From Glutamicibacter mishrai (lineage in GTDB: Bacteria; Actinomycetota; Actinomycetes; Actinomycetales; Micrococcaceae), in the NCBI RefSeq assembly GCF_012221945.1, contig NZ_CP032549.1, positions 2,604,001 through 2,668,000 on the forward strand: a stretch of DNA of 64,000 nucleotides, given 5' to 3'. Positions within the stretch are counted from its first letter, which is position 1. Each line of letters opens with the position of its first letter. This document shows, piece by piece, positions 34,659 through 43,644 of the stretch. The notes under the pieces are model-generated. The model did no database searches, was not told the DNA's origin, and was given only the letters and a program-made list of their open reading frames with translations. Made by a program: the position numbers and the translations under genes.

Positions 34659-35399
34659 ATGCGCATTGCAGTTGCCGGAGGCACCGGAGTCCTGGGACGC
34701 CAAGTCGTGGAGAAACTCGCGGCTCTGGGCCACGAAGCGGTGGTGCTCGCGCGCTCTGCCGGCTGCGACCTGACCAACTTCCACTCGGTGAAGCAATGGC
34801 TGGTTGACTGCCAAACGGTCATCGATGTGTCCGGCTCGTCCACGACGAGTGCCTCGGCCGCCATGCGCTACTTCACCCAATCCACCGCCAACCTCATTCG
34901 CGTCGGGCGAGAGGCAGGGGTGCAGAACCATGTGGCGCTGTCCATTGTCGGCGCGGCCGACATCGACTCGGGATACTATGCAGGCAAAGCGGCCCAGGAA
35001 CGCATGCTCCAGATCCTCGAGGGCGGCTACACGATCCTGCGCGCCACCCAATTCCATGAATTTGTCGGACAGAATATCAACCGGCTGGGCGCCGGCCCAG
35101 TGCAGGTGGCCCCGAAAATGCGGCTGCAACCCATTGCCGGATCCGAAGTCGCCGACGCGCTGATTGATCTGGCGCTGGCCCCCGCCCAAGGACTGGTGCA
35201 GGATCTTGCCGGCCCGAAAGAAGAGAATATGCCAGAGCTCTTCGCGCAGTATCTCCAGCACGAGGGGAAGTCCCCGAAGATCATTGAAGTCCCGGTTCCC
35301 GGGGCGATGGGCAAAGCGATGCGCCAGGGCGGAATCCTGCCGGACACCTCGGCGCGCCTCGGCCAGGAGACCTTCACCGACTGGCTCGCCCGGCAGTAG
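34659..35399 (+). CDS. NmrA-like NAD(P)-binding protein
   Basis: ATG 34659 has AGGGGAG 5 nt upstream and yields 246 residues. The Rossmann start is MRIAVAGGTGVLGRQVVEKL. HVALSIVGAADIDSGYY follows, where the Y and the next K (AGKAAQE) match the atypical SDR pattern. Such proteins bind NADP(H) and act as redox sensors or reductases. TTGCAT (34595-34600) and CACTAT (34617-34622) form a possible promoter. The long frame from 34395 overlaps the MFS gene and is not real. Confidence 0.83.
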   Translation: MRIAVAGGTGVLGRQVVEKLAALGHEAVVLARSAGCDLTNFHSVKQWLVDCQTVIDVSGSSTTSASAAMRYFTQSTANLIRVGREAGVQNHVALSIVGAADIDSGYYAGKAAQERMLQILEGGYTILRATQFHEFVGQNINRLGAGPVQVAPKMRLQPIAGSEVADALIDLALAPAQGLVQDLAGPKEENMPELFAQYLQHEGKSPKIIEVPVPGAMGKAMRQGGILPDTSARLGQETFTDWLARQ

Positions 35400-35429
35400 C
35401 CGCGAACCTGCGGGGTTGTCCGAGCAAGC

Positions 35430-35481
35430 AAAAAGCCTGAGGGGCCCTGCCGCGATTGTGCGGCAGGGCCCCTCAGGCCTT
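35430..35481. terminator. Bidirectional terminator
   Basis: A 19-bp perfect stem (GCCTGAGGGGCCCTGCCGC and its complement) around a 6-nt loop. A-run on the left and T-run on the right. It serves the convergent NmrA-like and biotin carboxylase genes. Confidence 0.9.
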
Positions 35482-35493
35482 TGAAGAACGGAT

Positions 35494-37275
35494 CTAGCTG
35501 GCGTCGTCGATGGTTGCGATGACCGCACCGGACGACAAGGTCTCGCCCGGAGCAACTTCCAAACCGTTGACCACACCGGCGCGGTGGGCGGTGATCGGCT
35601 GTTCCATCTTCATGGCTTCCAGAACGACAATCAGATCGCCCGCGGCCACTTCAGCGCCATTGGCCACAGCCACCTTCACGATGGTGCCCTGCATTGGCGA
35701 ACGCAGCTCAGCGCTGTTGGCGCTGCTTCCTGCAGCGGTCTTGCGGCTGGACTTGCGCTTCTTCTTGCCTGCACCGCGGTCAGCGCCGTTGGCGGACATC
35801 GAGCCCAGCGAAGATGGAAGGGTGACTTCCAATCGCTTGCCATCAACCTCAACGGTCACGCTGGTGCGCTCATTGTCTTCGTCCTCAGCCTCTGCGCCTG
35901 GCATCGGGTGGGGCTCGATGGCGGTCTTGAACTCGGTTTCGATCCAACGGGTGTGGACCTTGAAAGGTCCCTCGGCAGGAACGAAGGCCGGGTCGCTCAT
36001 CACGGCACGGTGGAATGGCAGAACGGTGGCCATGCCCTCGACCTGGAATTCCTCCAAGGCGCGGCGGGCACGGGCGGCGGCGACCTCGCGGGTGCTGCCG
36101 GTGATGATCAGCTTCGAGATCATCGAGTCGAAGTTCCCCGAGACGCTTTCGCCCTGTTCGATGCCGGAGTCAACGCGGACGCCCGGGCCGGAAGGCAGAG
36201 CCATCTTGGTGATGGTGCCTGGGGTTGGCATGAAGTTGCGGCCGGCGTCCTCGCCGTTGATGCGGAATTCGAAGGAGTGTCCGCGGACTTCAGGGTCCTC
36301 ATAACCGAGTTCCTCGCCGCGGGCGATGCGGAACTGTTCGCGGACCAGATCCAGTCCGGTGACTTCCTCGGAAACCGGGTGCTCCACTTGCAGGCGGGTG
36401 TTGACCTCGAGGAAGGAGATCACGCCATCCTGTCCGACCAGGAACTCGCAGGTGCCAGCGCCGGTGTACTTTGCTTCGCGCAGGATCGCCTTGGATGCCT
36501 CGTACAGACGGGTGGTCTGCTCTTCGCTCAGGAATGGAGCCGGAGCTTCCTCGACCAGCTTCTGATTGCGGCGCTGCAGCGAGCAGTCGCGGGTGGAGAC
36601 GACCACGACATTGCCGTGGGCGTCGGCCAGGCACTGGGTTTCCACGTGGCGTGGCGCGTCCAGGAAGCGCTCGATGAAGCATTCGCCGCGGCCGAAGGCG
36701 GCCACTGCTTCGCGAACTGCGGAATCGTAGAGCTCGCCGATTTCCTCGCTATTGCGTACGACCTTGATGCCGCGTCCGCCGCCACCGTAGGCGGCCTTGA
36801 TGGCCAGTGGCAGGCCGTGCTCATCAGCGAAGGCGTAGACTTCATCAGCCGAAGCCACCGGATCCTTGGTGCCCGGAACCAGCGGAGCGCCAACCTTCTC
36901 GGCAATGTGGCGGGCCTTGACCTTGTCGCCGAGCTGGTCGATGGAATCCGGCGAAGGGCCGATCCAGGTCAGACCAGCGTCGATCACGGCCTGGGCGAAT
37001 TCGGCGTTTTCCGAAAGGAAGCCGTAGCCCGGGTGGATGGCGTCTGCGCCGGAGCGCTCGGCGGCGTCCAGGATTTTCTCAATGCGAAGGTACGACTCGG
37101 CTGCGGTAGTGCCGCCCAGTGCATAGGCTTCGTCAGCCAAGCGCACATGCAGTGCATCGCGGTCGGAGTCAGCGTAGACCGCTACGGACTCGATTCCTTC
37201 ATCGCGTGCGGCACGGATAATGCGCACGGCAATCTCGCCGCGGTTGGCGATAAGCACCTTCGTCAATTGATTCAT
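35494..37275 (-). CDS. accA3: Acyl-CoA carboxylase alpha subunit (biotin carboxylase + BCCP)
   Basis: The second of two tandem ATGs (37275) is best spaced from AAGG and gives 593 residues. The biotin carboxylase part starts [18 protein letters not shown] and shows [14 protein letters not shown], the ATP loop [14 protein letters not shown], and [15 protein letters not shown] charged linker ([12 protein letters not shown]) leads to the BCCP domain, where Lys about 556 in EAMKMEQP is biotinylated. It carboxylates biotin for the beta subunits of acetyl/propionyl-CoA carboxylase. The beta, epsilon and birA genes lie 10-15 kb away. Confidence 0.95.
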   Translation of the reverse strand: MNQLTKVLIANRGEIAVRIIRAARDEGIESVAVYADSDRDALHVRLADEAYALGGTTAAESYLRIEKILDAAERSGADAIHPGYGFLSENAEFAQAVIDAGLTWIGPSPDSIDQLGDKVKARHIAEKVGAPLVPGTKDPVASADEVYAFADEHGLPLAIKAAYGGGGRGIKVVRNSEEIGELYDSAVREAVAAFGRGECFIERFLDAPRHVETQCLADAHGNVVVVSTRDCSLQRRNQKLVEEAPAPFLSEEQTTRLYEASKAILREAKYTGAGTCEFLVGQDGVISFLEVNTRLQVEHPVSEEVTGLDLVREQFRIARGEELGYEDPEVRGHSFEFRINGEDAGRNFMPTPGTITKMALPSGPGVRVDSGIEQGESVSGNFDSMISKLIITGSTREVAAARARRALEEFQVEGMATVLPFHRAVMSDPAFVPAEGPFKVHTRWIETEFKTAIEPHPMPGAEAEDEDNERTSVTVEVDGKRLEVTLPSSLGSMSANGADRGAGKKKRKSSRKTAAGSSANSAELRSPMQGTIVKVAVANGAEVAAGDLIVVLEAMKMEQPITAHRAGVVNGLEVAPGETLSSGAVIATIDDAS

Positions 37276-37502
37276 CATGAACCTTGTCTTCAAAAATAGG
37301 GTTTCTCACCTAGGAGCCTATCGTTTTTGTGGGAACTATATGTAGTTAAACGGTCAAACCCGGGTGTTTGCCTGAAAAGTTTGGAGGAATCCTACAAAAT
37401 AATCGCGCTTGCGCTCCTCACCGGGTGGGTCTAGCGCCAGAGCACATCCTGAATTAGGGCTGGAGCAACTCCGAGGCTAAGGACCTGCAAGCAAAACGTC
37501 GA

Positions 37503-37917
37503 ATGCTCATGACCGTTGTGCTGGCCTTGGCTGGGCTGATGGCGATCACCGCTTGCTCGCCTGCTGCGGGCATTGCCGCCCTGGGCCATCTGGCGGGCGA
37601 GGGGGATCAATGGCCGGGGGGAGAGCGGGCAGCTCGAAGGGCTCGATGAGCAGTCGGTGCGGCTGCTGGCCTCGAATGAAGGCGCCAAGTATTTTGTCGT
37701 GGCCTCGAAGGACCAGCAGACCGCTTGCCTCTACAAATTCAAGGAGGATTCCGCCCAGCACAGCGCTGGAGGGTGCGGCGCCGCCGGTGGATCGGGCATC
37801 ATTGTCGAGGTGAAGACCCCGTCCTCCAAAATGATGCTGGTGCGCGAAGATGCGGATACCGCCGAGCTGGAAGAATCTGGCTGGACCCGCATCCACGAGA
37901 ATATCGTGGTCGCCTAG
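37503..37917 (+). pseudogene. Lipoprotein gene interrupted by a +1 shift in a G-run
   Basis: ATG 37503 opens a typical lipoprotein signal: MLMTVVLALAGLMAITAC, with a lipobox ending in Cys followed by SPAAG. That frame stops at 37645. The frame one base on continues with a coding-like sequence, ESGQLEGLDEQSVRLLASNE, and then KYFVVASKDQQTACLYKFKED and ends WTRIHENIVVA at 37917. Removing one G from the G6 run in TGGCCGGGGGGAGAG (or a shift in the nearby G5) would join them into a lipoprotein of about 137 residues. It is a frameshift, a base-calling error or a phase-variable tract. Confidence 0.65.
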
Positions 37918-37920
37918 CTG

Positions 37921-38439
37921 CTAGGACTGCCGGTTTCGGTGCCGCCGCACAGCCGCGCGGTTGGCGCAGCGCACCGAGCAGTAGCGTTGCCGTCCATTGC
38001 GCGTCACGTCCACCACCACTTGTCTGCACGGTTCGGCTTCGCAGCGGCGCAGCCGATGCATTCCGCGGGTGGTCAGATGAAGGGCGGTGCCCACCGCGAT
38101 CACCGACCTTAGGACCTGCGGCAGGCTTTGCCCGTTATCGCGGTAGTGCAGATGCCAGCCTTCGCCATCATGATCCACCATGCGCGGGTAGGCCGCGGCG
38201 CGGGCCATCTGCTCATTGAGCAGTTCGGCGCGGTGCCCATCGGACGTGGCATCAACGATGCACAGCCAATCGTCGATGACCCGGCGCGTCTGCTCATGGT
38301 CATCGAGGTGCCGAGGGAAGGGCATGGTCATTCCCACATCCCTGGTGCGTTGCTCAATCTGATCGCGATCCCCGGGCCAGTTATTGGCAAGGGATGCGGC
38401 CAGCAGCACGGCATATTCGCCGTAAGGGTTGAGTTGCAT
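37921..38439 (-). CDS. CGNR zinc-finger (ABATE-type) protein
   Basis: This 172-residue protein ends in the CGNR zinc-finger pattern: CEAEPC, a spacer, then RYCSVRCANRAAVRRHR. The N-terminal region (LAASLANNWPGDRDQIEQ) fits the ABATE stress-response domain found with it. Members are presumed DNA-binding regulators, mostly in actinobacteria; targets are unknown. It diverges from the small protein at 38465. Confidence 0.87.
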   Translation of the reverse strand: MQLNPYGEYAVLLAASLANNWPGDRDQIEQRTRDVGMTMPFPRHLDDHEQTRRVIDDWLCIVDATSDGHRAELLNEQMARAAAYPRMVDHDGEGWHLHYRDNGQSLPQVLRSVIAVGTALHLTTRGMHRLRRCEAEPCRQVVVDVTRNGRQRYCSVRCANRAAVRRHRNRQS

Positions 38440-38464
38440 AAGGACATTACATCATGCTGAAGCC

Positions 38465-38668
38465 ATGACCACTTCAAAGTACATCGCCATGGCCAGACAA
38501 GCAGTTCCCGCCAGCGAACATGAACACAGCTGGCAGACCCGGTCAAGCCACCACACCTCGACCGGAATCGTCCAGTACCTGCAGTGCCTTACGTGCAAAA
38601 CCCAGCAGATGCGTCAGATCGGATTCGACTGCCAGGTGCCAAAAGCGAGCAAAGAAATACGCGCCTAG
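38465..38668 (+). CDS. Small conserved protein with CxxC
   Basis: This 67-residue protein starts at ATG 38465, 25 nt from the divergent CGNR gene. The pattern EHSWQTRSSHHTSTGIVQYL followed by QCLTCKTQQMR looks like a half zinc ribbon seen in small actinobacterial proteins. There is no Shine-Dalgarno match. Function is unknown. Composition and pattern favour a real gene, but the evidence is modest. Confidence 0.6.
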   Translation: MTTSKYIAMARQAVPASEHEHSWQTRSSHHTSTGIVQYLQCLTCKTQQMRQIGFDCQVPKASKEIRA

Positions 38669-38691
38669 AAACGGTGTTCCCAGGCGCGTAT
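38657..38691. terminator. Hairpin between convergent genes
   Basis: ATACGCGCCT and AGGCGCGTAT are perfect arms around a 15-nt loop. The hairpin covers the small gene's stop and ends 8 nt before the maf stop. Confidence 0.6.
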
Positions 38692-38698
38692 CCGGCGA

Positions 38699-39340
38699 TT
38701 ACTTCCAGAGATCAATGATCCCTACTCCGAGTTCGGCCAGAAGCTTCCGGAGAACGAAGACATCCAAGCCCACCACGTTCTGGAAGTTCCCCTCGATGGA
38801 TTCAATGAATGATGCTGCCAGGCCATCGATGGTGAATGCGCCGGCGCAAGGCAGCGGTTCACCGCTGGCGACATAGGCTTCGATCTCTGCATCGCTGACC
38901 GTCGAGAAGTGGACCACGGTCGAGGACACCTGGCCGACCGGCTTTTCCGGCTGCTGCGTGTCGATGAGCCAATGGCCCGAATGCAGCACGCCGGTGGCGC
39001 CGCTGAGCTGCTGCCAGCGTTCCCTCGCCACCTGCTCGGTATGCGGCTTGCCGTAGGCGACACCCTCGAGCTCGAAGACCGAATCACAACCAAGCACCAG
39101 GGTTCCCGCAGGGTGCTGGCCGCTGGCGACATCCTCGGCCTTGGCCCGAGCCAATAGCTGTGCGGTCTGTGCAGGGGACTGCGCGCCGTGCTGGGCTACT
39201 GCCTGGGCGAGCACTGCATCCTCATCCACCTCCGAAACCTGGGTTGTGAATTCCAGGCCTGCATCGGAGAGCACTTTCTTGCGTCCCCATGACGCGGAGG
39301 CCAGAACTAGCCGGGCGGAAGGTCGAGGCTGCGTGCTCAT
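38699..39340 (-). CDS. maf: Maf-family nucleoside triphosphate pyrophosphatase
   Basis: This 213-residue Maf protein hydrolyses non-canonical or methylated NTPs. The N-terminal signature is LVLASASWGRKKVLSDAGL, followed by EVDEDAVLA. LVLGCDSVFELEG carries the conserved Asp, and GKPHTEQVARERWQQLSG matches the family loop. It overlaps the MMPL gene by 4 nt (ATGA). maf also accompanies accA3, accD5 and birA in mycobacteria. Confidence 0.92.
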   Translation of the reverse strand: MSTQPRPSARLVLASASWGRKKVLSDAGLEFTTQVSEVDEDAVLAQAVAQHGAQSPAQTAQLLARAKAEDVASGQHPAGTLVLGCDSVFELEGVAYGKPHTEQVARERWQQLSGATGVLHSGHWLIDTQQPEKPVGQVSSTVVHFSTVSDAEIEAYVASGEPLPCAGAFTIDGLAASFIESIEGNFQNVVGLDVFVLRKLLAELGVGIIDLWK

Positions 39341-42300
39341 ACGGTGGCATTCTCCTTGGTGTAATCCTGATCGTAGTCATCGTCTGCGGTTGATTCCTCA
39401 GAATCAAGCAGCTCGTTCAACTTCGATCCTTCCACATCAACGTCCGGAAGAATCCTATCCAGCCACTTGGGCAGGTACCAGGCCTTGTCTCCGAGTAGAT
39501 GCATTACTGCAGGAATCAATGTCATGCGGATGATGAAGGCATCGAAGAGCACACCGAAGGCCAGCGCGAAGCCCAGCGGGCGGATCATCGCCAGATGCGA
39601 GAAGACGAATCCGGCAAAGACCGAAATCATGATCAGCGCCGCGGCGGTCACCACAGGAGCGGCCATGGAGAAGCCTGAACGCACCGCATCCTTGGCAGGC
39701 TCGCCGTGGGCGTAGCGCTCGCGCATCGCCGAGACGAGGAATACCTGGTAGTCCATGGCCAAGCCGAAGAGGATGCCGGTCAGCAGGATCGGCAGGAAGC
39801 TGAGCAACGGGCCAGGGACATTGACGTCGAAGAAGCTGGAGAACCAGCCGAACTGGTAGACCATGACGCTGGCGCCGAAGGCCGCCGCCAGGGACAGCAG
39901 GAAGCCACCGGTGGCGAGCAGTGGGACCACGACGGAGCGGAAGACCAGCAACAGCAGGATCAGCGACAGGCCAACCACGATGCTCAGGTACGGAACCAGG
40001 GCGGCGGTCACCTTTTCGGAGACGTCAATCTGGGCGGCAACCTGTCCGGTGACCGCGATATCAGCTCCGGTGGCTTCGGAGAATTCCGCGTAATCGCCAC
40101 GCAGCTGATGGACCAGGGATTCGGTCTGTTCCGAGGACGGGCCATCGGTCGGAATGACCTGGATGGCAGAGAGCCGGTGGTTGTCGGTCAAGGCGACCGG
40201 AATCGCGGCCACAACACCGTCATATTCGCGCAGCTTGTCGGCCACGTCCAATGCCTTGGATTCGGCTTGGCGCTCGGTGAGGTTTTCTGGCAGGTCAGCC
40301 AGTACCAGCAACGGCCCGTTGTATCCGGCGCCGAACTTGTCGCTGGTCTGTTCGAAGGCCTGGAAGGCCTGCGAATCGGCGGGTTCCGCGCTGCCATCAG
40401 GCAGGGCAGTGCGCATCTGGGTTGCCGGCAATGCGATAGCCCCCAGGACGATGACCACCAGCAGCGTGACGGGCACGGCCACCTTGGTCACCATGCGAAC
40501 CCAGCGTGCCGAGAACGGCTCCTTGATTTCCGGATTCTCCACCTGGGCCGCGGCCTTGCGGCGGGCGCGCTGGGAAACCAGGCGATTGCCAGCCAGCGAG
40601 AGCAAAGCGGGCAGCAACGTGATGTTCAGCAGGACCGAGCAGAGAACGGTGAAGGCCGCCGAAAGCCCCAGCACCGTCAGGAACGGAAGTCCTGGCACGG
40701 CCAGCGCCGCCAGCGCGATGATCACGGTCAAGCCGGCGAAGACCACGGCGTTGCCGCTGGTGCCCACGGAGCGCGCGATGGATTCGCCCACCTCCATGCC
40801 GGCCAGCATCTGCGTGCGGTGTCGATGGATGATGAACAGCGCATAGTCGATACCCACCGCAAGGCCCAGCATGAGGGCCAGGGCCGGGGTAATCGAGGCC
40901 ATGTCGATCACCGAGGAGAAGGCCATGGTGGTGCCGACACCGGCGCCAACACCCAGCAGCGCCAGGAGCAATGGCAGGCCTGCGGCGATCAATGTGCCAA
41001 GCATGATGATCAGGACGATCGCGGCGATGACAACGCCGATGACTTCCGATGATCCGAAGACCTGGGACATGTCCTGCATGATTTCTTTGGAGAACAGGAC
41101 CTCCACGCCATTGGCCTGGGGACCGGCGGCGATGGCCTTGATCTGCTCGCGATCAGCAGGGGTCAACGCGTCAGTCTGGATCTTGAAACTTACCTGCGAG
41201 ACCGCGGTGCTTCGATCCTCGGAGACAAAACGCATGTCCGAGTTGGCGCCCACCTGGCGGGCAGCGAACTGCAGTTCGGCATGGCCGGTTTCAAGTTCCT
41301 TCTGGCCCTTTTCAACATCCTTTTCGGCCTGCTCAAGTTCGGCGGTCTTCTCCTTGATGGTCTTCTCGCCGGATTCGAGCTTTTCCTTGGCCTTGACCAG
41401 ATCAGCCTTGCCCTGAAGGAACTCGGCCTTCTTCTGGTCGAATTCCTTCTGGCCTGCATCCAGCTGGGCACGTCCGGCGTCCAACTCGGCCTGGCCATCA
41501 GCCAGCTTGGCCTTGTTGGCGTCAATCTGCGACTTTGCCTGATCAAGCTGCTTCTTCGCATCGGCGAGCTGGGTTTTCGCGGCGCCGAGCTTGCTGCTGT
41601 TCGCCTTCAGTTCCTTGCGTCCGGCATCCACCTGGGCCTGGCCGTCATCGAGCTTCTTGCGCGCGGCATCGAGCTGCTTCAAGCCGGCCTCGCCTTGGGC
41701 GATCTTCGCCAGCGCTGCCGTGGCCTGGTCCTTGCCAGCCTGGGCTTTCGAAAGTCCAGCTTCGGCGGCGGCCTTGCCCTTTTCTGCCTCGGCCAGACTG
41801 GTCTTGAGTCCGTTCAGGGTTTTGGTGTAATCAGCTACGGCTTGTTCATTACCATCGGCTTTGGCTTGTTCAAGGGCCTGCTCGGTGGACTGGATCTGCG
41901 CGCCCAGCGCGGCAATGGCGGATTCGGCCTGGGAGATCCCGGCCTTGGCCTGGGCCATGCCGTCCTCTGCTTCTTTCAGGCCGGTCGTTGCCTTGGTCTT
42001 GCCCGTGGCAAGCGAGGACTCGAACTCCGAGCGGGACGAACCGCCAAGAAGCTGTTGCATTCCCGACTTGTACTGCTGCTCGCCGGAAGTGATTTCCTTC
42101 TGGGCAGCGTCAAGCTTCTTCTCGCCGGCATCGTACTGCGCCTGGCCGGAATCGTAAGTGCTCTTGCCGGACTTGTACTTCGCCAGGCCGTCGTTGTACT
42201 TGGCTTCGCCGGCAGCCAGCTGTGCCGCACCCGAATCAAGCTCCTTCTGGCCAGCTTCCAGCTGTGCGCGGCTGTCGGCCAGCTTCTTCTCGCCGGCGTC

Positions 42301-42840
42301 GATCTGCGGCTGAGCGTCCTTGATTTTCTTTTCGCCATCAAAGTACTGGGCCCAGCCATTGGTCAGGTCCTCACGGCCGTCTTCGAGCTGGACCTTGCCA
42401 TCAGCGATCTGTTTCTTGGCATCGTCGAGTTTCTTCTGGCCATCGACCAGCTTCTTCTCGTTCTTATCGATCTCCGGCTGGGCCTTGTCAAGCTGCTTCT
42501 GCAGATCGAAGGGGCTCATCGCGTCGACAACCTGCGGGTGCAGCGAGAGCTGTTCCAGCGCTTCGGAGATGGACTTCTGCTGTCCTTCGGTCAGCGGCTT
42601 GTCGGTGCTCTCGCGGAACACGATGGAACCGGAACCGCCGGCAAGATCCGGCAATTCTTGTTTCATGCGGTCCAAGGTGCGCTGGGTTTCAGTTCCCGGG
42701 AGTGTGAAGGTATTCGAGAGCTGCCCCATGAACAAGCTGGCGCAAACACCAATGAAGATAAAGGCAGCGAGCCACATCGAGATGACGCGCATGCGGTGGC
42801 GGTGAGCCCATCGTGCCAGACGGTAAAGGATTGATGCCAT
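39337..42840 (-). CDS. MMPL/RND-type exporter with a heptad-repeat stalk
   Basis: This 1167-residue membrane protein has TM1 at about 18-38. A very long region at about 115-525 follows, built of heptads with Gly, Leu or Tyr and Ala in register (LEAGQKELDSGAAQLAAGEA, KYNDGLAKYKSGKSTYDSGQ). Then come five or six membrane segments at about 600-770 with the MMPL block GLAVGIDYALFIIHRHR, an extracellular domain, and a second set at about 985-1120 with GLAMDYQVFLVSAMRERYA. Heptads of this kind occur in YhgE/Pip proteins. It probably moves lipids or drugs. The TetR gene sits 4 nt upstream. Confidence 0.9.
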   Translation of the reverse strand: MASILYRLARWAHRHRMRVISMWLAAFIFIGVCASLFMGQLSNTFTLPGTETQRTLDRMKQELPDLAGGSGSIVFRESTDKPLTEGQQKSISEALEQLSLHPQVVDAMSPFDLQKQLDKAQPEIDKNEKKLVDGQKKLDDAKKQIADGKVQLEDGREDLTNGWAQYFDGEKKIKDAQPQIDAGEKKLADSRAQLEAGQKELDSGAAQLAAGEAKYNDGLAKYKSGKSTYDSGQAQYDAGEKKLDAAQKEITSGEQQYKSGMQQLLGGSSRSEFESSLATGKTKATTGLKEAEDGMAQAKAGISQAESAIAALGAQIQSTEQALEQAKADGNEQAVADYTKTLNGLKTSLAEAEKGKAAAEAGLSKAQAGKDQATAALAKIAQGEAGLKQLDAARKKLDDGQAQVDAGRKELKANSSKLGAAKTQLADAKKQLDQAKSQIDANKAKLADGQAELDAGRAQLDAGQKEFDQKKAEFLQGKADLVKAKEKLESGEKTIKEKTAELEQAEKDVEKGQKELETGHAELQFAARQVGANSDMRFVSEDRSTAVSQVSFKIQTDALTPADREQIKAIAAGPQANGVEVLFSKEIMQDMSQVFGSSEVIGVVIAAIVLIIMLGTLIAAGLPLLLALLGVGAGVGTTMAFSSVIDMASITPALALMLGLAVGIDYALFIIHRHRTQMLAGMEVGESIARSVGTSGNAVVFAGLTVIIALAALAVPGLPFLTVLGLSAAFTVLCSVLLNITLLPALLSLAGNRLVSQRARRKAAAQVENPEIKEPFSARWVRMVTKVAVPVTLLVVIVLGAIALPATQMRTALPDGSAEPADSQAFQAFEQTSDKFGAGYNGPLLVLADLPENLTERQAESKALDVADKLREYDGVVAAIPVALTDNHRLSAIQVIPTDGPSSEQTESLVHQLRGDYAEFSEATGADIAVTGQVAAQIDVSEKVTAALVPYLSIVVGLSLILLLLVFRSVVVPLLATGGFLLSLAAAFGASVMVYQFGWFSSFFDVNVPGPLLSFLPILLTGILFGLAMDYQVFLVSAMRERYAHGEPAKDAVRSGFSMAAPVVTAAALIMISVFAGFVFSHLAMIRPLGFALAFGVLFDAFIIRMTLIPAVMHLLGDKAWYLPKWLDRILPDVDVEGSKLNELLDSEESTADDDYDQDYTKENATV

Positions 42841-42844
42841 GAGC

Positions 42845-43516
42845 TTAGATGTCCTTCGAGATGCTAGTGCTGTTCAGCGGGAAGTGTTTGAAGCCTTGTT
42901 CCAGGGTGTGCATTGCCTTGGTCACCAGGGTGTGGAAGGTGGCAATGAGTTCCGGGGAGATATCCATGTTCTGGTTTTGCTGAGCCGGGATGTGTTCCAT
43001 CCACTCATCGAAGGCGGCTTGGCCTGCCCCCAGGAGCGCATGAGTCAGGACGCGGATGGAGAAGCTGTCGGCGTGGGGGTAGCGGCGGCCGAATTTGTCG
43101 AGGACATCGGCGGTGGCCTGCTGCCATTCGTTCATATTCGCCGTGATGCAGCCATTGGGTTCGTTGCCGATGATGTAGGCACCGAAATGGGCCACCTGTC
43201 CCAGCTGCTCAGCGACTTCATCGGATTTGAGCGCCTGGATGATCGAGTCCAGCAGGGGCACGGAGTCGGCGGCCTCGCCCATGGACTCGACCATGGTGTC
43301 CAGGACCTGATGCAGGGGATAGGAATAGATGGCGTCCACTGTGGGGAAATAGTTGAACAGGGTGCGCCGTGAAATCCCGGCGGCGTCAGCGATTTGATTT
43401 GCCGTGAGCGCAGTGTCGGCGCCCTGGTGCAATAGCTGCGCGACGGCGTCGACGATGGCCTGTTTAGTGGCTCGTTTATTTTGTTCTCGGCGCGTGCCGG
43501 TACTCAGGGAAGTCAC
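42845..43516 (-). CDS. TetR-family regulator of the MMPL exporter
   Basis: This 223-residue regulator starts with GTG 43516. The N-terminal helix-turn-helix is AIVDAVAQLLHQGADTALTA then QIADAAGISRRTLFNYFPTV. The C-terminal ligand domain is helical and variable. The exporter gene begins 4 nt after its stop, so both form one transcript. Its own promoter contains three alternating GTGCAA half-sites, which argues for autorepression relieved by an exported ligand. Confidence 0.9.
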   Translation of the reverse strand: MTSLSTGTRREQNKRATKQAIVDAVAQLLHQGADTALTANQIADAAGISRRTLFNYFPTVDAIYSYPLHQVLDTMVESMGEAADSVPLLDSIIQALKSDEVAEQLGQVAHFGAYIIGNEPNGCITANMNEWQQATADVLDKFGRRYPHADSFSIRVLTHALLGAGQAAFDEWMEHIPAQQNQNMDISPELIATFHTLVTKAMHTLEQGFKHFPLNSTSISKDI

Positions 43517-43522
43517 ATACTT

Positions 43523-43555
43523 ACACTACGTGCAAACTTGCACGCTGTGCAAGTT
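43523..43555 (-). promoter_or_regulatory. TetR promoter with overlapping operators
   Basis: On the minus strand TTGCAC (43552-43547), 18 nt, and TAGTGT (43528-43523) are followed by 6 nt and GTG. The spacer holds CGTGCAA-AC-TTGCACG (43529-43544) and AACTTGCAC-GCT-GTGCAAGTT (43535-43555). These two perfect palindromes share one half-site. Confidence 0.75.
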
Positions 43556-43595
43556 GATGTGGTTGGCCAGCAAGATCTTTTGGACCCTTAAAGAC

Positions 43596-43631
43596 AATTG
43601 GCGTCCGAGCAATTATGCTCGGACGCCAATT
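43596..43631 (-). terminator. Terminator of the symporter gene
   Basis: A perfect 15-bp stem (AATTGGCGTCCGAGC and its complement) around a 6-nt loop, 14 nt past the minus-strand stop. TTTAAGG follows on that strand after GTC. Confidence 0.85.
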
Positions 43632-43644
43632 TCAGCGATATGTG

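Noticed and set aside
35584..37299. 571-codon plus-strand open frame opposite accA3
   Set aside because: Antisense to a well-defined biotin carboxylase, with no motif of its own and no ribosome site.
39706..41052. 448-codon plus-strand open frame opposite the MMPL C-terminal half
   Set aside because: His/Gln/Gly-rich shadow translation with no recognisable domain.
41281..42834. 517-codon plus-strand open frame opposite the MMPL gene
   Set aside because: It is a shadow of the heptad-coding repeats; composition is extremely Leu/Gly-biased and the minus strand encodes clear MMPL blocks.
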